Shown here piece after piece: positions 1 through 8,325 of a DNA stretch of 34,645 nt. How positions within the stretch are numbered: position 1 is the stretch's first letter; every line of letters begins with the position of its first letter. Made by a program: the position numbers and the translations under genes. Source of the DNA: a virus; the IMG/VR virus record IMGVR_UViG_3300040815_002710, positions 1 through 34,645 of that record; one strand, written 5' to 3'. The notes under the pieces are model-generated. The model saw nothing but the letters and a program-made list of their open reading frames with translations. It was not told where the DNA came from and made no database searches.

Positions 1-861
1 TGTAGTAGGCTCCGTCACCCATACCTCTACGGTTTCTCCGCTAAGATGGTTGGTTTCTTCATCATCAAATTGCGTTCCATCGACATACGTAGCAACGCTT
101 ATATCTGTGTGATCCGTTAATATGTTCTCAACTATCGTGGTTATATTTCCGCTGTAGTATTCGATATGCTTGATTGAGTCGCCAGAAGCGTGCGCCGCTG
201 CGGTTGTACCACCTTGGCCACGGCTACCAAGCGTTATATGGTTAGGGGTTGCGCTTGACGTATAGCTAACTATCTCATCGTTTATTATGGCATAGCCTGA
301 GCTTTGGAATCCGTCATTGTTACCGACGTCTATGCTTGTGCTAGTTGTTACGGCGTCCAGTGCTGCGCCTAAATAACCATTACTAGAACGTGGTATTGTG
401 TCCTCTTTGGTTTGGCTCAAGATATCAAATGCTTTTATTTTGACGTAGCCTTTGTTGTCAGGGCCAACAATATCCTTGATGAAATAGTCGCGCTCTTGAA
501 AATTACTCAGACTGAAGGTGTCACCACGACTAAGAAAGCCGCTATAAATCTTCACCTTTCTGTTCAGAAATATAGGATTATTTGCAAGCAATCGCCCGAA
601 GTAAGTGCCAACATTATCAAACCAAGGAAAATCTTGCGCGGTAATTACTACCTCGCCAAGATACCCAAGTCCGCCGTCTTGGCTTGTTCGCGTTGGCACC
701 CATTCTATGGACTTAATACAGGAGTAGATAGGCGGATCATTGGGCGGGCTGATACCGTCGCATATGTATTCATACGTGCCGGATATTTTAGTATCCAGGT
801 CTAGCCGCACGATGTTTAGCGGCTCACGGAACGATTTGGCGGCGTCAGTGGCATAGCTCAT
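1..861 (-). CDS. Tail hub/Tal-like protein, allele A (partial, C-terminus missing)
   Basis: The frame is open from an ATG at 861 to the first base of the window, so about 287 N-terminal residues are present and the rest is cut off. The protein is closely related to the complete 530-residue product at 31884-33476. The first ~170 residues are nearly the same, and similarity falls off towards the contig edge. By position (after tape measure and distal tail protein) it should be the hub or tail-associated protein at the tail tip; that role is inferred from order, not from a recognised domain. Its start overlaps the end of the upstream gene by four bases, indicating translational coupling. It is best read as a strain variant of the right-end gene rather than a second gene of the same virion. 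Confidence 0.75.
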   Translation of the reverse strand, partial: MSYATDAAKSFREPLNIVRLDLDTKISGTYEYICDGISPPNDPPIYSCIKSIEWVPTRTSQDGGLGYLGEVVITAQDFPWFDNVGTYFGRLLANNPIFLNRKVKIYSGFLSRGDTFSLSNFQERDYFIKDIVGPDNKGYVKIKAFDILSQTKEDTIPRSSNGYLGAALDAVTTSTSIDVGNNDGFQSSGYAIINDEIVSYTSSATPNHITLGSRGQGGTTAAAHASGDSIKHIEYYSGNITTIVENILTDHTDISVATYVDGTQFDDEETNHLSGETVEVWVTEPTT

Positions 862-1628
862 CGCCAGAACCCTTCCATATCAAGAATAATATCATAATAG
901 CCTTGTATGCCCTTTGAATATTTAGGCTCTGGTAATCGTCTAGGCCAGCAATAAAAGGCCGGTTCACCTCCTGTGAATGGTGCTTCGTTTCGGCTTGTGT
1001 CCCATATTATATAGATAGGGTACTGCTTCATGGTGTCTCTAAATTCCAAGAACTCACCAAGCCACGCTGAAGAATAATAGGGAAGATTGAACACGATACG
1101 ATCTAACCCGCTTTTAATCGTCATTCCCGCAAGCTCTTTGCCGCGTGTTACATTAGTTACAAGCTCGTCGCCATCGCTTAACCCTGGCCGAGTAAAACCA
1201 AACTTTTGCGATCTGTCCAATGAATAGCTTGGCCCCAAGAATATATCAGACATTGTTTTTTCTTGAGTCGTGTCTGAAAAAAGTATCTGAACATAGCGGT
1301 AAGACTGAGACCCAAGATCTACAAAAATATTTTTATCATATATGACGTTATAGGTTGTTATTATATTTGTATAGTCAACGCCGTTATTGCTGCCTGTTAC
1401 ATTGATATATGAGTTTGCCCCCATGTTATGTCGTGCTATTGCAAGACTATCAAAACTGAGCTGTGCGCCTAAATCATATGTGGTGCCCTGGTTGGTGCCG
1501 CTGTTGTATTTGACGAAAGTGGTTGTACGCCCATCGTAGGCGTTTTCAGGGCCAAAACCAGTAACGCTAACATCAGTCACAATAGAATCATTTCTTAATA
1601 AATTGTTATAGAGGATTCTACCGGCCAT
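858..1628 (-). CDS. Distal tail (Dit)-like protein with galactose-binding-like N-terminus, allele A
   Basis: This 256-residue protein follows the tape measure gene directly; the two genes share one base. Roughly residues 20-120 have the look of an F5/8 type C (discoidin, galactose-binding-like) jelly roll: AYDGRTTTFVKYN, a SLAIARHNMG strand, a TGSNNGVDY turn and a YRYVQILF strand. The C-terminal half has a conserved MKQYPIYIIWD and GEPAFYCWP segment. Position between tape measure and hub suggests the distal tail protein that joins tube and tip. A diverged version lies at 33473-34243; the two copies share start and end offsets and contain two compensating one-codon indels (MAGR versus MGR; WPRR versus WPAGK). 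Function is inferred from gene order and fold resemblance. Confidence 0.7.
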   Translation of the reverse strand: MAGRILYNNLLRNDSIVTDVSVTGFGPENAYDGRTTTFVKYNSGTNQGTTYDLGAQLSFDSLAIARHNMGANSYINVTGSNNGVDYTNIITTYNVIYDKNIFVDLGSQSYRYVQILFSDTTQEKTMSDIFLGPSYSLDRSQKFGFTRPGLSDGDELVTNVTRGKELAGMTIKSGLDRIVFNLPYYSSAWLGEFLEFRDTMKQYPIYIIWDTSRNEAPFTGGEPAFYCWPRRLPEPKYSKGIQGYYDIILDMEGFWR

Positions 1629-3406
1629 TATACGCTTATCCTTACGTTGCTATCATCTAAGCTATTAAGCTCATCGGCCAGTTCACGAAGCACGGAACGT
1701 GGTAGTAGCTCGCCTTCACCCTCGAATGCAACCGTGATCGTTTTTGTTGTCCGTGGTTCGTCGTTTGCGGCTAGATCTGTTACACCGTCAACGGTGGGCA
1801 GGTCTGGCACGCTTCCGCCGCTGGGCACGCTAGCGCCCCCGCCTGATCTTATTGCGCTCACTTGGGCGACACCTTGAGCAAGGTGTAAAGCAGCGGGCGC
1901 AAGGTTATAGGGGAAGGGGTAAGCCGCTAGCGTCCTGCTAACACCGAGATAAGTATTCATAACCGCCTCGGCGATTGCAAAGCCCTTGTTTTTTTGCCCC
2001 AGCATGCCCAGAAAACTAGCCGTTGCGGTTAGGGTTGCGGCCTGGCCTCGTTTTATGGCCATTTCTTTCTTTTTCTCTTTGTCCTCAATGAGCTTTTGTT
2101 CGTCGTTGTATGCCTTGGTTTTAACCTGTCGTGATAACTGCCAGAATCTCTGCTCGCTTAGCAGCTCCTCAGCCCTAAGATTCTCTAATGTGGCTAGCTG
2201 TTCTATCTTTTTGTCTTGTATTAGCTGAGTTTCGCTTGCGAATTGTTCTTCTATAGCTCCTAGTTTTTCAGTCCAATCGCCGCCAAATAGTGTATTTAGC
2301 CTGCCGTCTTCCTTCTTTTTGTTGTCCTCTGCGGCTTTTGCGTCGGCTTCCGCTTGGGTTTGGGCTAGGCGCTTGGCCTTGGCCTCTTCCTCTTGCTTTT
2401 CCTGATCTTCTATTATCTTGCGTTCTTTGTCGGCTAGCTCTTGTTTGGCTTCAATGCGATGTCGCAATAGCTCGATTTCTTCTAGGTGTGTTTTATTCGC
2501 TTTTTCTCTTTGGCGTATCGACAATATGTAATTGTCGTTATTCACCTTTATAGCTCGGTTGTGTTCTTCGATTTTCTTGGTGAGATCTTCAATAGTCGGC
2601 GCTTCGCCTATTTGCTCAATTTTTACGGTTAAAGTATTGATCAGCTCGGTGAATCTTGCGGTTGCTTCCTTAACAGACTTAGCCAGGCCGCTTTTTTCGG
2701 CAAATGCCACTGATAAATTGCTTACGGCGTCCTGAAAGGTGCTAAACATGCCGCTTAGGGTCTGCGCCTGCTTTTCCATTCCCCCAGCAAAGTTAGTGTT
2801 TCCAATGGATAACAAATACTTTTGTATTTCCTCTGCGTTCCGGCCCACTTCAGTGGTGACACCCTGAAAAGTGAACTTAACCTTGTCGCCTTGCTGGGCT
2901 GCTACAATGCCAAACTCGGCCAACCGGTCCATTTGCAGGGTTGCTGCGTCTGCTATGGCCTCGACGAATTGCAGCAAGGGTTTATTCATGGATGACGCTG
3001 TGTTACCCATAGACTCGATTGATCCGATTGCAGGATCCAAGCCACGGTTACGCATGATTATCGCGGCTTCGGTAACATCGGCAAGAGAATAGGGCGTCTC
3101 TGCGGCGAATTTCTTTAGCTCTTGGAATCGTCTTGCGGCCACTTCGGCACTACCGAACGCCGATTCCATACTAACGCCTAGAGATTCATAGCTTGCAGCC
3201 GTAGACACTATGCCCGTGCTGGCGTCTTTAATGGCTGTGACGGCCTTAACTACGGCATAGAGCACAGCGGCTTTTTTGCCTACGTCTGCCACTTTGGAAC
3301 CAAACTTCTTTACTGATTCCTGCGCGCGCTGTAGCTCTTGAACCATTTGGGCGCTATTGGCCTGCAGGTTAATCGCTAATGATGCTAGGGTTCGGGCCAA
3401 TGCCAA
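1628..3406 (-). CDS. Tail tape measure protein
   Basis: This 592-residue protein lies after the tail chaperone genes and before the tail-tip genes, the standard tape measure position. It has an N-terminal region typical of the family, a charged coiled-coil stretch from about residue 270 to 380 (rich in E, K, Q and A), and a hydrophobic segment near residues 465-515 (MLGQKNKGFAIAEA onward). At the usual ratio of about 0.15 nm per residue it would set a tail of roughly 90 nm, short for a siphovirus. No ATG is available near the start. The reading begins at TTG codons at 3406 or 3400, and the GAGG at about six to nine bases upstream favours 3400. The start overlaps the end of the GT chaperone frame by 38 bases. 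Confidence 0.9.
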   Translation of the reverse strand: MALARTLASLAINLQANSAQMVQELQRAQESVKKFGSKVADVGKKAAVLYAVVKAVTAIKDASTGIVSTAASYESLGVSMESAFGSAEVAARRFQELKKFAAETPYSLADVTEAAIIMRNRGLDPAIGSIESMGNTASSMNKPLLQFVEAIADAATLQMDRLAEFGIVAAQQGDKVKFTFQGVTTEVGRNAEEIQKYLLSIGNTNFAGGMEKQAQTLSGMFSTFQDAVSNLSVAFAEKSGLAKSVKEATARFTELINTLTVKIEQIGEAPTIEDLTKKIEEHNRAIKVNNDNYILSIRQREKANKTHLEEIELLRHRIEAKQELADKERKIIEDQEKQEEEAKAKRLAQTQAEADAKAAEDNKKKEDGRLNTLFGGDWTEKLGAIEEQFASETQLIQDKKIEQLATLENLRAEELLSEQRFWQLSRQVKTKAYNDEQKLIEDKEKKKEMAIKRGQAATLTATASFLGMLGQKNKGFAIAEAVMNTYLGVSRTLAAYPFPYNLAPAALHLAQGVAQVSAIRSGGGASVPSGGSVPDLPTVDGVTDLAANDEPRTTKTITVAFEGEGELLPRSVLRELADELNSLDDSNVRISV

Positions 3407-4081
3407 ATACCTCGCGTATTTCGTCGTCTAGTGTTTTTTCTTGCTCGTTTTTGCCGAATTTAGGCATAAAATCATCAACAGAATAGGCTTTACTTTTTGA
3501 TGATCTGTGGGCGTTTGCGATAGTTGAGGCGATAATCGCGCTTCGCACGTCGGCCCGGTAATCACCCCAAGGCTCTAGCCGCTCGTAGGCCATCGCCTCG
3601 CTGATGTCACTACTTGACATTATTTTTTTTAATATCGGGACCGGCCACCCAATCGCTAAAGCGTAACGGTGCAGAAATAGCGCTGTTGGCCGGTGCTTTA
3701 GTTTCCCGTTAGTTCCTCTATTTCAGCCGTGCCTATGTCGTTTAATGCCTGGCACGCTTGAAAAAGTCTATCAATAACGGCGCTGCTTTTGTTGCCAAGG
3801 GCCATCACGTGCGCGTCGGTTTTAAACATGCGCTTACCATCAGGCCCAACGGCACACGCGGCTATAAGTTTGGCGCGCGCGTTGCTTAGATCTTGCTGAA
3901 ACGTTCCTTCTTTGTTTTTGCTGTTGAATAGGCTCATTTCGTAAGCGTCGCGCGCTTCGCCGGTCATGCTCCGTATCACTACAAAAGTACCTTCGCCCCA
4001 TTCCGGGGTAGGAACCTGCTGTTCTACGGTGTCGTTTATGTTTAGTATGTCTTTAAGGTTTAGCTGTTTCGTTAAGCCCAC
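3369..4081 (-). CDS. Tail assembly chaperone GT fusion (programmed -1 frameshift)
   Basis: The G frame ends at 3698 with AAC TAA, directly preceded by a canonical slippery heptamer G GGA AAC in the zero frame. Slipping back one base reads through without a stop into the T frame, giving GKLKHRPTALFLHRYALAIG and then the FLxxx-MSSxxxSExMAYxRLEPWGDYRAD pattern typical of the T domain of siphophage tail chaperones. The fusion would be about 237 residues (127 of G plus 110 of T). In lambda the rare gpGT binds the tape measure and tail tube protein during tail assembly and is not in the virion. The T part has an internal ATG at 3620, but the conserved T residues upstream of it are only in frame after the slip, which supports the fusion. 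Confidence 0.88.
3698..4081 (-). CDS. Tail assembly chaperone G
   Basis: This 127-residue protein is encoded between the tail tube gene and the tape measure gene. It is the unshifted product of the frame described for GT, ending in EIEELTGN. Size, position and the slippery sequence at its last codons match lambda gpG-type chaperones, which coat the tape measure while the tube polymerises. Its start overlaps the end of the tail tube gene by ten bases. No catalytic motif is expected. Confidence 0.88.
   Translation of the reverse strand: MGLTKQLNLKDILNINDTVEQQVPTPEWGEGTFVVIRSMTGEARDAYEMSLFNSKNKEGTFQQDLSNARAKLIAACAVGPDGKRMFKTDAHVMALGNKSSAVIDRLFQACQALNDIGTAEIEELTGN
3701..3707 (-). promoter_or_regulatory. 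Slippery heptamer for -1 ribosomal frameshift
   Basis: On the minus strand this reads GGGAAAC, phased as G GGA AAC with the zero-frame stop TAA immediately after it. This is the X XXY YYZ form also used in lambda G/T (GGGAAAG there). The adjacent stop codon may help pausing. Conservation of T-domain residues immediately downstream in the -1 frame is the main support. Confidence 0.85.
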
Positions 4082-4488
4082 GTGGCCGCTCCGCTGATTC
4101 TAAGGCTAACCTCTAAGCTAATTTTATCGTCTACGGCTAACCCAATGTTGAATGTTTTAACGTAAGCGGAAAAACTTATTGTAGTTGGCCCGCTGTCCGT
4201 TAAGTCGAGTTCAAAATTCTTTATTGTTGCGCTATCTCGTGCCGTTCTTAGCGCAGTTTGTTGCGTGTCTCCGGTGTCTAAATTCATTGTTACGCTGATT
4301 TCGCCCTCATCTTTGAGGCCGATGATAAACTCCTTGCCGGTGCTGCTTAGGTCTGTTACGTCAATCTCAGAACCTGAACCGCCACCCAGACCGCTAACTC
4401 CGATCACCTCGCCTATGGCGGTAAAGGCTTCAGGGTCTCCCCCGTCGCCTAGTTTCAAAACGCTGCCTTGTGCCGTTAATGCTGCCAT
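4072..4488 (-). CDS. Major tail tube protein
   Basis: This 138-residue protein has the composition and motifs of siphophage tube subunits: GSVLKLGDG at the start, then an EIDVTDLSSTGKEF segment, DEGEISVTMN and a beta-rich C-terminal half (TTISFSAYVKTFN). These are the N-terminal strand and loop patterns of the lambda gpV/HK97 gp14-like tube fold. It would polymerise around the tape measure to form the non-contractile tail. It lies between the tail terminator gene and the G chaperone gene, with a two-base gap upstream and a ten-base overlap downstream. Confidence 0.85.
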   Translation of the reverse strand: MAALTAQGSVLKLGDGGDPEAFTAIGEVIGVSGLGGGSGSEIDVTDLSSTGKEFIIGLKDEGEISVTMNLDTGDTQQTALRTARDSATIKNFELDLTDSGPTTISFSAYVKTFNIGLAVDDKISLEVSLRISGAATWA

Positions 4489-4490
4489 GA

Positions 4491-4847
4491 TTACCCCCAG
4501 ATTGATGCTTGTGCTGTTAGTTGGTACTGCTCTGTTTCGTCGTTGTATCGGCCATCATCGACAGCGATCATAGTATGACGATAAGTGGTGCCCGTGTTTA
4601 ACGCTCCAGTGAGAGCGCCTAGAATGTTTTTAGTCTCTACGTAGCTGCGTCCGTGTATTTCGAACTCAAACACGATTTTTTGCAGGGTGCTTTCGCCGCT
4701 TAGGGTGTTTTGAATCTCTTTGTTGGCTTCGAACAATATTAGCGGGTAAGTGGGGTTAGGCGGAAGCATTCCACGGTATACGCGACCATTAATGTATGTT
4801 GTCAGTAGCGAGTCGCCTTTTAGGTCTGCTAGTACGTCGCTGATCAT
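4491..4847 (-). CDS. Tail terminator/completion protein (DUF3168-like)
   Basis: This 118-residue protein resembles the tail completion family: it opens MISDVLADLKGDSLLTTYIN, followed by GRVYRGMLPPNPTYPLILFE, and ends with a QYQLTAQASIWG strand. Family members cap the tail tube and provide the surface that joins the head. The gene sits between the HK97 gp10-like gene (four-base overlap) and the tube gene, the usual place. The assignment rests on size, order and the proline-rich early segment. Confidence 0.78.
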   Translation of the reverse strand: MISDVLADLKGDSLLTTYINGRVYRGMLPPNPTYPLILFEANKEIQNTLSGESTLQKIVFEFEIHGRSYVETKNILGALTGALNTGTTYRHTMIAVDDGRYNDETEQYQLTAQASIWG

Positions 4848-5392
4848 TGCGTTAGCCTGTCGATTTTTTTCGATAGTGATTTTTTAAATCGGTGCACGAA
4901 TTTTTCGCCGCCGTGCTGTTTCCAAGCCTTATTCATGAATAGTACGGGCTTCACTCTTCCTCGTTTGCGTCCTACTGACAAGTATTCACCCTTAATCTTT
5001 ATAACCCGCTTTGTTCTTTTGCCGCGCAAAACACCAATGTATGTGTTTAGGGCTTTCTGTCTGCGCCTTGGTACATCAGTTAAACGCTGCTTTGTTCCGT
5101 ATTCCATCAAATGCGCGTGCGGCGCAGCTCTTGAGCCGTTCGAATGAATACCTATAGTTAGCTGTGACGCTGTATCACCCGCTAACACTGAAACACCTCG
5201 GACCAACTTTGACGAGAAAACCGCCTTTTTTATCGTACCTGGCGCCCTGTCTTTTGCTGCCCTTTTCACCTTTCCGGACGCTGACACCAAGGCCTGATCA
5301 AGCGCTTTTTTGCCGCCAGTATTGGCCAGTTTCACAAGCTGGTCGTTTAGCTCTTTCAAGCCTTCTACTTTTATTTCAAGGTTAGCCGGCAT
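4844..5392 (-). CDS. HK97 gp10-like head-tail joining protein
   Basis: This 182-residue, very basic protein begins with a typical EIKVEGLKELNDQLVKL helix followed by the KALDQALVSASGKVKRAAK helix, the hallmark of the HK97 gp10/phi neck family. A central HAHLMEYGT segment, also characteristic (normally HxxxxExGT), is at about residue 90. It functions at the neck between head and tail tube. It overlaps its neighbours by 4 and 11 bases. Confidence 0.82.
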   Translation of the reverse strand: MPANLEIKVEGLKELNDQLVKLANTGGKKALDQALVSASGKVKRAAKDRAPGTIKKAVFSSKLVRGVSVLAGDTASQLTIGIHSNGSRAAPHAHLMEYGTKQRLTDVPRRRQKALNTYIGVLRGKRTKRVIKIKGEYLSVGRKRGRVKPVLFMNKAWKQHGGEKFVHRFKKSLSKKIDRLTQ

Positions 5393-5714
5393 AACGTCTT
5401 ATAGACACCTCTAATAATTCGTCTCTGTTTTGCACGTTCATTACACCTAGAACGTCGAACGCTTCACCGTCCCACAATAGGCGGTCATCGGTTAAAAGTG
5501 TCTTTGTTTCAGGGTCTAATCGGATTATTGCAAACCCGGTACGCTGGGCAAAATCCTGATCATTTTTGAATGTTTCGGTCGCGTTGTTTATTTGAATATT
5601 TGCCCAGCGAGAAAAAAGCGGCGTCCACGTTTCTACGGTGCTGCCTTCTGCGTCTGTGGTTGTGCTCAACCTTTCAAAAGACACACGTGTGTCAAACCTG
5701 CCAGCGTCCATCAA
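5382..5714 (-). CDS. Head closure/head-tail adaptor protein
   Basis: This 110-residue protein has the signature of the SPP1 gp16/phage head-tail adaptor family: an initial RFDTRVSFERLSTTTDAEGS, then a W-T-P-L-F-S-R-W-A-N segment, and a final LEVSIRRY strand. It binds below the connector and closes the filled head. It is encoded between the gp6-like connector (four-base overlap) and the gp10-like gene (11-base overlap), as in other HK97-type genomes. Confidence 0.82.
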   Translation of the reverse strand: MMDAGRFDTRVSFERLSTTTDAEGSTVETWTPLFSRWANIQINNATETFKNDQDFAQRTGFAIIRLDPETKTLLTDDRLLWDGEAFDVLGVMNVQNRDELLEVSIRRYAG

Positions 5715-6262
5715 AACACCTGATTGTTTGTGATACCTAACAGGGCGTCGGCCCCGTTCGGCGTCTTTTTAAAATCTAGGTCGCTTATATCCTCGCGGTT
5801 TTTATACCAGCCCGCAGCAATCATTAAAATCGCGTGTTTGTGATGCTCTAATGGCTGGGCTTTACCGCAAGTTATATCAATTTGAACCGCGTCGTGTATC
5901 TCGGTGCTTGTAGTTGGCCAAGAGTCTACGGCGCTTAATAGGGTGTATGTGGTGCCTATTGCTGATCTGTAGGCGGACGTGTCAAGCGTTTGTATTGCGT
6001 TGTCGCCGTCGTAGTACCTTACGGCGTCGATTGAGATGACAGGCCCTAAATGTATCGTTATTTTCGACTCGAAACGCTCTAGGCATAGCGTCCACTTTTG
6101 GCGAGATATCTTGTAATTTATTACCCCCTCGCAATACTGGCGCGCAGCCGTGATATATGAGCGCAACAAAGTGTTTTCGTGGTCGTGCTCGATCCGGCAT
6201 TGTCGCTTAAGCTCGTCAACGCTTACCGGTTCACTTTTTGGGGCTTCGAGTAGTCTTAACAC
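5711..6262 (-). CDS. Head-tail connector (HK97 gp6-like)
   Basis: This 183-residue protein opens with LRLLEAPKSEPVSVDELKRQ and LLRSYITAARQYCEGVINY, the first helices of the HK97 gp6 adaptor family, and ends with the helix around HAILMIAAGWYKNRED. A ring of gp6 attaches to the portal after DNA packaging. It overlaps the preceding small gene by 32 bases and the head closure gene by four. Confidence 0.82.
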   Translation of the reverse strand: MLRLLEAPKSEPVSVDELKRQCRIEHDHENTLLRSYITAARQYCEGVINYKISRQKWTLCLERFESKITIHLGPVISIDAVRYYDGDNAIQTLDTSAYRSAIGTTYTLLSAVDSWPTTSTEIHDAVQIDITCGKAQPLEHHKHAILMIAAGWYKNREDISDLDFKKTPNGADALLGITNNQVF

Positions 6263-6440
6263 TGGGGGCCGCCTTCCTAGTTGTTGCTGTCTCTACTTTT
6301 GGCGCGATTGGCTCGCATACGCCTTTGCTGATCATTCTAGCTACTTCGTCTGGACTAAAAAAAACGGACACGTCCAAAACATCGCCAGGGTGAGCGGTGA
6401 AATTAGGCCCCGACATGCTTACCTTAAAGTGTACTTTCAT
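6231..6440 (-). CDS. Small protein between capsid and connector genes
   Basis: A 69-residue product starting MKVHFKVSMSG. I use the ATG at 6440 because GGGGGA lies just upstream; an earlier TTG in frame is less likely. The N-terminal half contains GPNFTAHPGDVLDVSVFFSPDE, and the C-terminus is lysine and threonine rich and probably disordered. Small genes here in HK97-like genomes often encode head-associated or Rho-N-like proteins, but nothing in the sequence fixes a role. Confidence 0.7.
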   Translation of the reverse strand: MKVHFKVSMSGPNFTAHPGDVLDVSVFFSPDEVARMISKGVCEPIAPKVETATTRKAAPSVKTTRSPKK

Positions 6441-6492
6441 AAATCCCCCGAACAATAGCGGCCATTCCTGGCCGCTATTATTTTGTAACGTA

Positions 6493-7698
6493 TTACGCTG
6501 CGGCTTGAGTCAACGCGCGCAACTTAGCCGTGTTGAGCAACCGTCCGTCGGCTCGCTCGATAGCTTGGAAACCTACTTGGTCGTTTGCTGCGTATAGCTC
6601 GACAAGTCGTTTCATCCTCAAGCCCGCAACGCGTCGAATCGCATAGCCGGACAAATCACCGAACACAATAGACTTACTTGACGCCGCCATGTTTGGCATA
6701 CCCTGATCAACAACGTATGGGTTGCCGTCAAGCGTGGCCGGTAGAGTCGCGGCTACGTCAGGCTGCCACAATTTTCTGCCGTCGCTATCTGCAAGCTTTT
6801 TGACTGCTAGCAAGGTGTTGTCGTTCATTACCCATCGGCCCATTGCTTGGTAGACAGGGTCTACGCTGTGTTTAAGCTCTAAAAGCTCATCATATGTTAC
6901 TGCTGCGACCGCTGCGGCTGTTACTCCGCTTGTAGCCGCGTTGATACCTTGTGGCTGTGATGATCCAGTGCCAGCCGCAAAATGTGCCGCCTCACCTCTG
7001 CCAAGCCTCTCGCCTAACATCACTGCTAGGTGTGATTCCAAATCAAAGGCATTATCCATAAGCAGTTCATGCGAGACTTTAATAATGTTTGACGTGTATT
7101 TGTAGGCCAACATTCTGATCTCACCAAAAACGGTATCTTGTTCGCTGTCTGCTGCATTTTCCGCAAGAATGCTGCCACTATTGCTAGTATCGTCATTTGT
7201 TGGAATAGGCAAATCAGAACCAGTGCCAGTGTTGAAAACTGTTGCGTATTGCTCGATACCACCGTAAGCAGCACGAACCTTTTCAACCATTGCTACAAAA
7301 TCGTCCGGTACTAAGTACCCGCCTTCGCTGTCGGTTCCTTTAGATTGCGCCCTAACTTCAGCAAACACGCTGCGTTCTTCAGCGTTTAGGCCATTCAATC
7401 CAGGCTCTACGCTTCGGATCATGGCGCCGAATGCTTCAGAATAGCTAGGCTTTTTAGGCTGAGACTGTTCGATAGTGATCAGGCCGCGCTCTTGTACTTC
7501 CTCAAGATCTGGCAGACTTTTTAATTTCTCGGCGCGCTTGATCATTTCATCCAGGCTATCAACGCGGGCTAGCATCTTATCCCACTTTTCAGACTCGTCT
7601 GAGGTAAGGCCGCGTTGCTCTTTTACTGCCTCGGCGTCAATAGCTCTCATTTGTGTCGCAATCTCGTTGCGCTCTTGCTTCATGTCTTGCATTTTCAT
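6493..7698 (-). CDS. Major capsid protein, HK97 fold
   Basis: This 401-residue protein starts with a coiled-coil region (about residues 1-70, MQDMKQERNEIATQMRAID), the delta domain that acts as internal scaffold and is removed by the prohead protease. The mature part includes GGYLVPDDF, a segment present in most HK97-type capsids, and ends with the V-E-L-Y-A-A-N-D-Q-V-G-F strand. Length is normal for the family. It follows the protease gene after a 57-base gap that contains no other gene. Confidence 0.92.
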   Translation of the reverse strand: MKMQDMKQERNEIATQMRAIDAEAVKEQRGLTSDESEKWDKMLARVDSLDEMIKRAEKLKSLPDLEEVQERGLITIEQSQPKKPSYSEAFGAMIRSVEPGLNGLNAEERSVFAEVRAQSKGTDSEGGYLVPDDFVAMVEKVRAAYGGIEQYATVFNTGTGSDLPIPTNDDTSNSGSILAENAADSEQDTVFGEIRMLAYKYTSNIIKVSHELLMDNAFDLESHLAVMLGERLGRGEAAHFAAGTGSSQPQGINAATSGVTAAAVAAVTYDELLELKHSVDPVYQAMGRWVMNDNTLLAVKKLADSDGRKLWQPDVAATLPATLDGNPYVVDQGMPNMAASSKSIVFGDLSGYAIRRVAGLRMKRLVELYAANDQVGFQAIERADGRLLNTAKLRALTQAAA

Positions 7699-7755
7699 TT
7701 TTGGCCCCTTTATTGTGCTTATATGGGTTTTATCGTTTGTTACTCTGCTATGGAG

Positions 7756-8325
7756 TTAATCAGCCCATCTATGGGACCGTATACGCTCCAAAACTGCGCG
7801 GCGTTCTGTCGCGCTGGCTTTGGTTTTTACGTATTCTTTTAAGCTGCGAGCGGCGGCGGTTGCGTCGGTGTAAGCGGGGTATGTAACCGGGCTAACATCA
7901 TAAAGCTGTGCCACTCGGTTAACTATTCTTATTATTTTATCGCCTTCGGTGCGCCATTCGTCGCCGTCTTTGGCGACAGTGAATGCAAAGCTTGATTGTG
8001 TAACGTCGCCGCGCTTAACGCTTTGTAGTAAGTCGTTGGCATAGGTGGTATCAGGAAAGTCTACCTCATAACCTAGCCCGCCATTATCTACAAATAGGTT
8101 AAGGGTTCCCGATGTTGTTCGGCCTAAAATCAGGTTAGCGTCATGATTAAAAAGGGCCCTTACGTCATCATTTAGGCGATCTGCGAAAGCGTTTTCGTGT
8201 ATGATCTCTACAAAACCGCCTAAGTCTTGCGATTTTCTGTTAAAAACGGACGCGTAACCTTTTACGCTTCTGGTCTCGTCTAAGTTTTCAATATTTGCGG
8301 TAAATGTCCGGCGCTCAATCTCCAT
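7756..8325 (-). CDS. Prohead protease (HK97 family, S78-like)
   Basis: This 189-residue protein has the HK97 prohead protease pattern: VKGYASVFN near residue 21, the catalytic His in LFNHD (His61) and the catalytic Ser in QSSFAF (Ser111 or Ser112). It cleaves the delta domain of the capsid protein during prohead maturation and digests itself. It lies between portal (11-base overlap) and capsid genes as expected. Confidence 0.9.
   Translation of the reverse strand: MEIERRTFTANIENLDETRSVKGYASVFNRKSQDLGGFVEIIHENAFADRLNDDVRALFNHDANLILGRTTSGTLNLFVDNGGLGYEVDFPDTTYANDLLQSVKRGDVTQSSFAFTVAKDGDEWRTEGDKIIRIVNRVAQLYDVSPVTYPAYTDATAAARSLKEYVKTKASATERRAVLERIRSHRWAD

Noticed and set aside
1647-2735. Several plus-strand open frames opposite the tape measure gene
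   Set aside because: They mirror the codon bias of the coding strand, lack ribosome sites and show no protein-like sequence.
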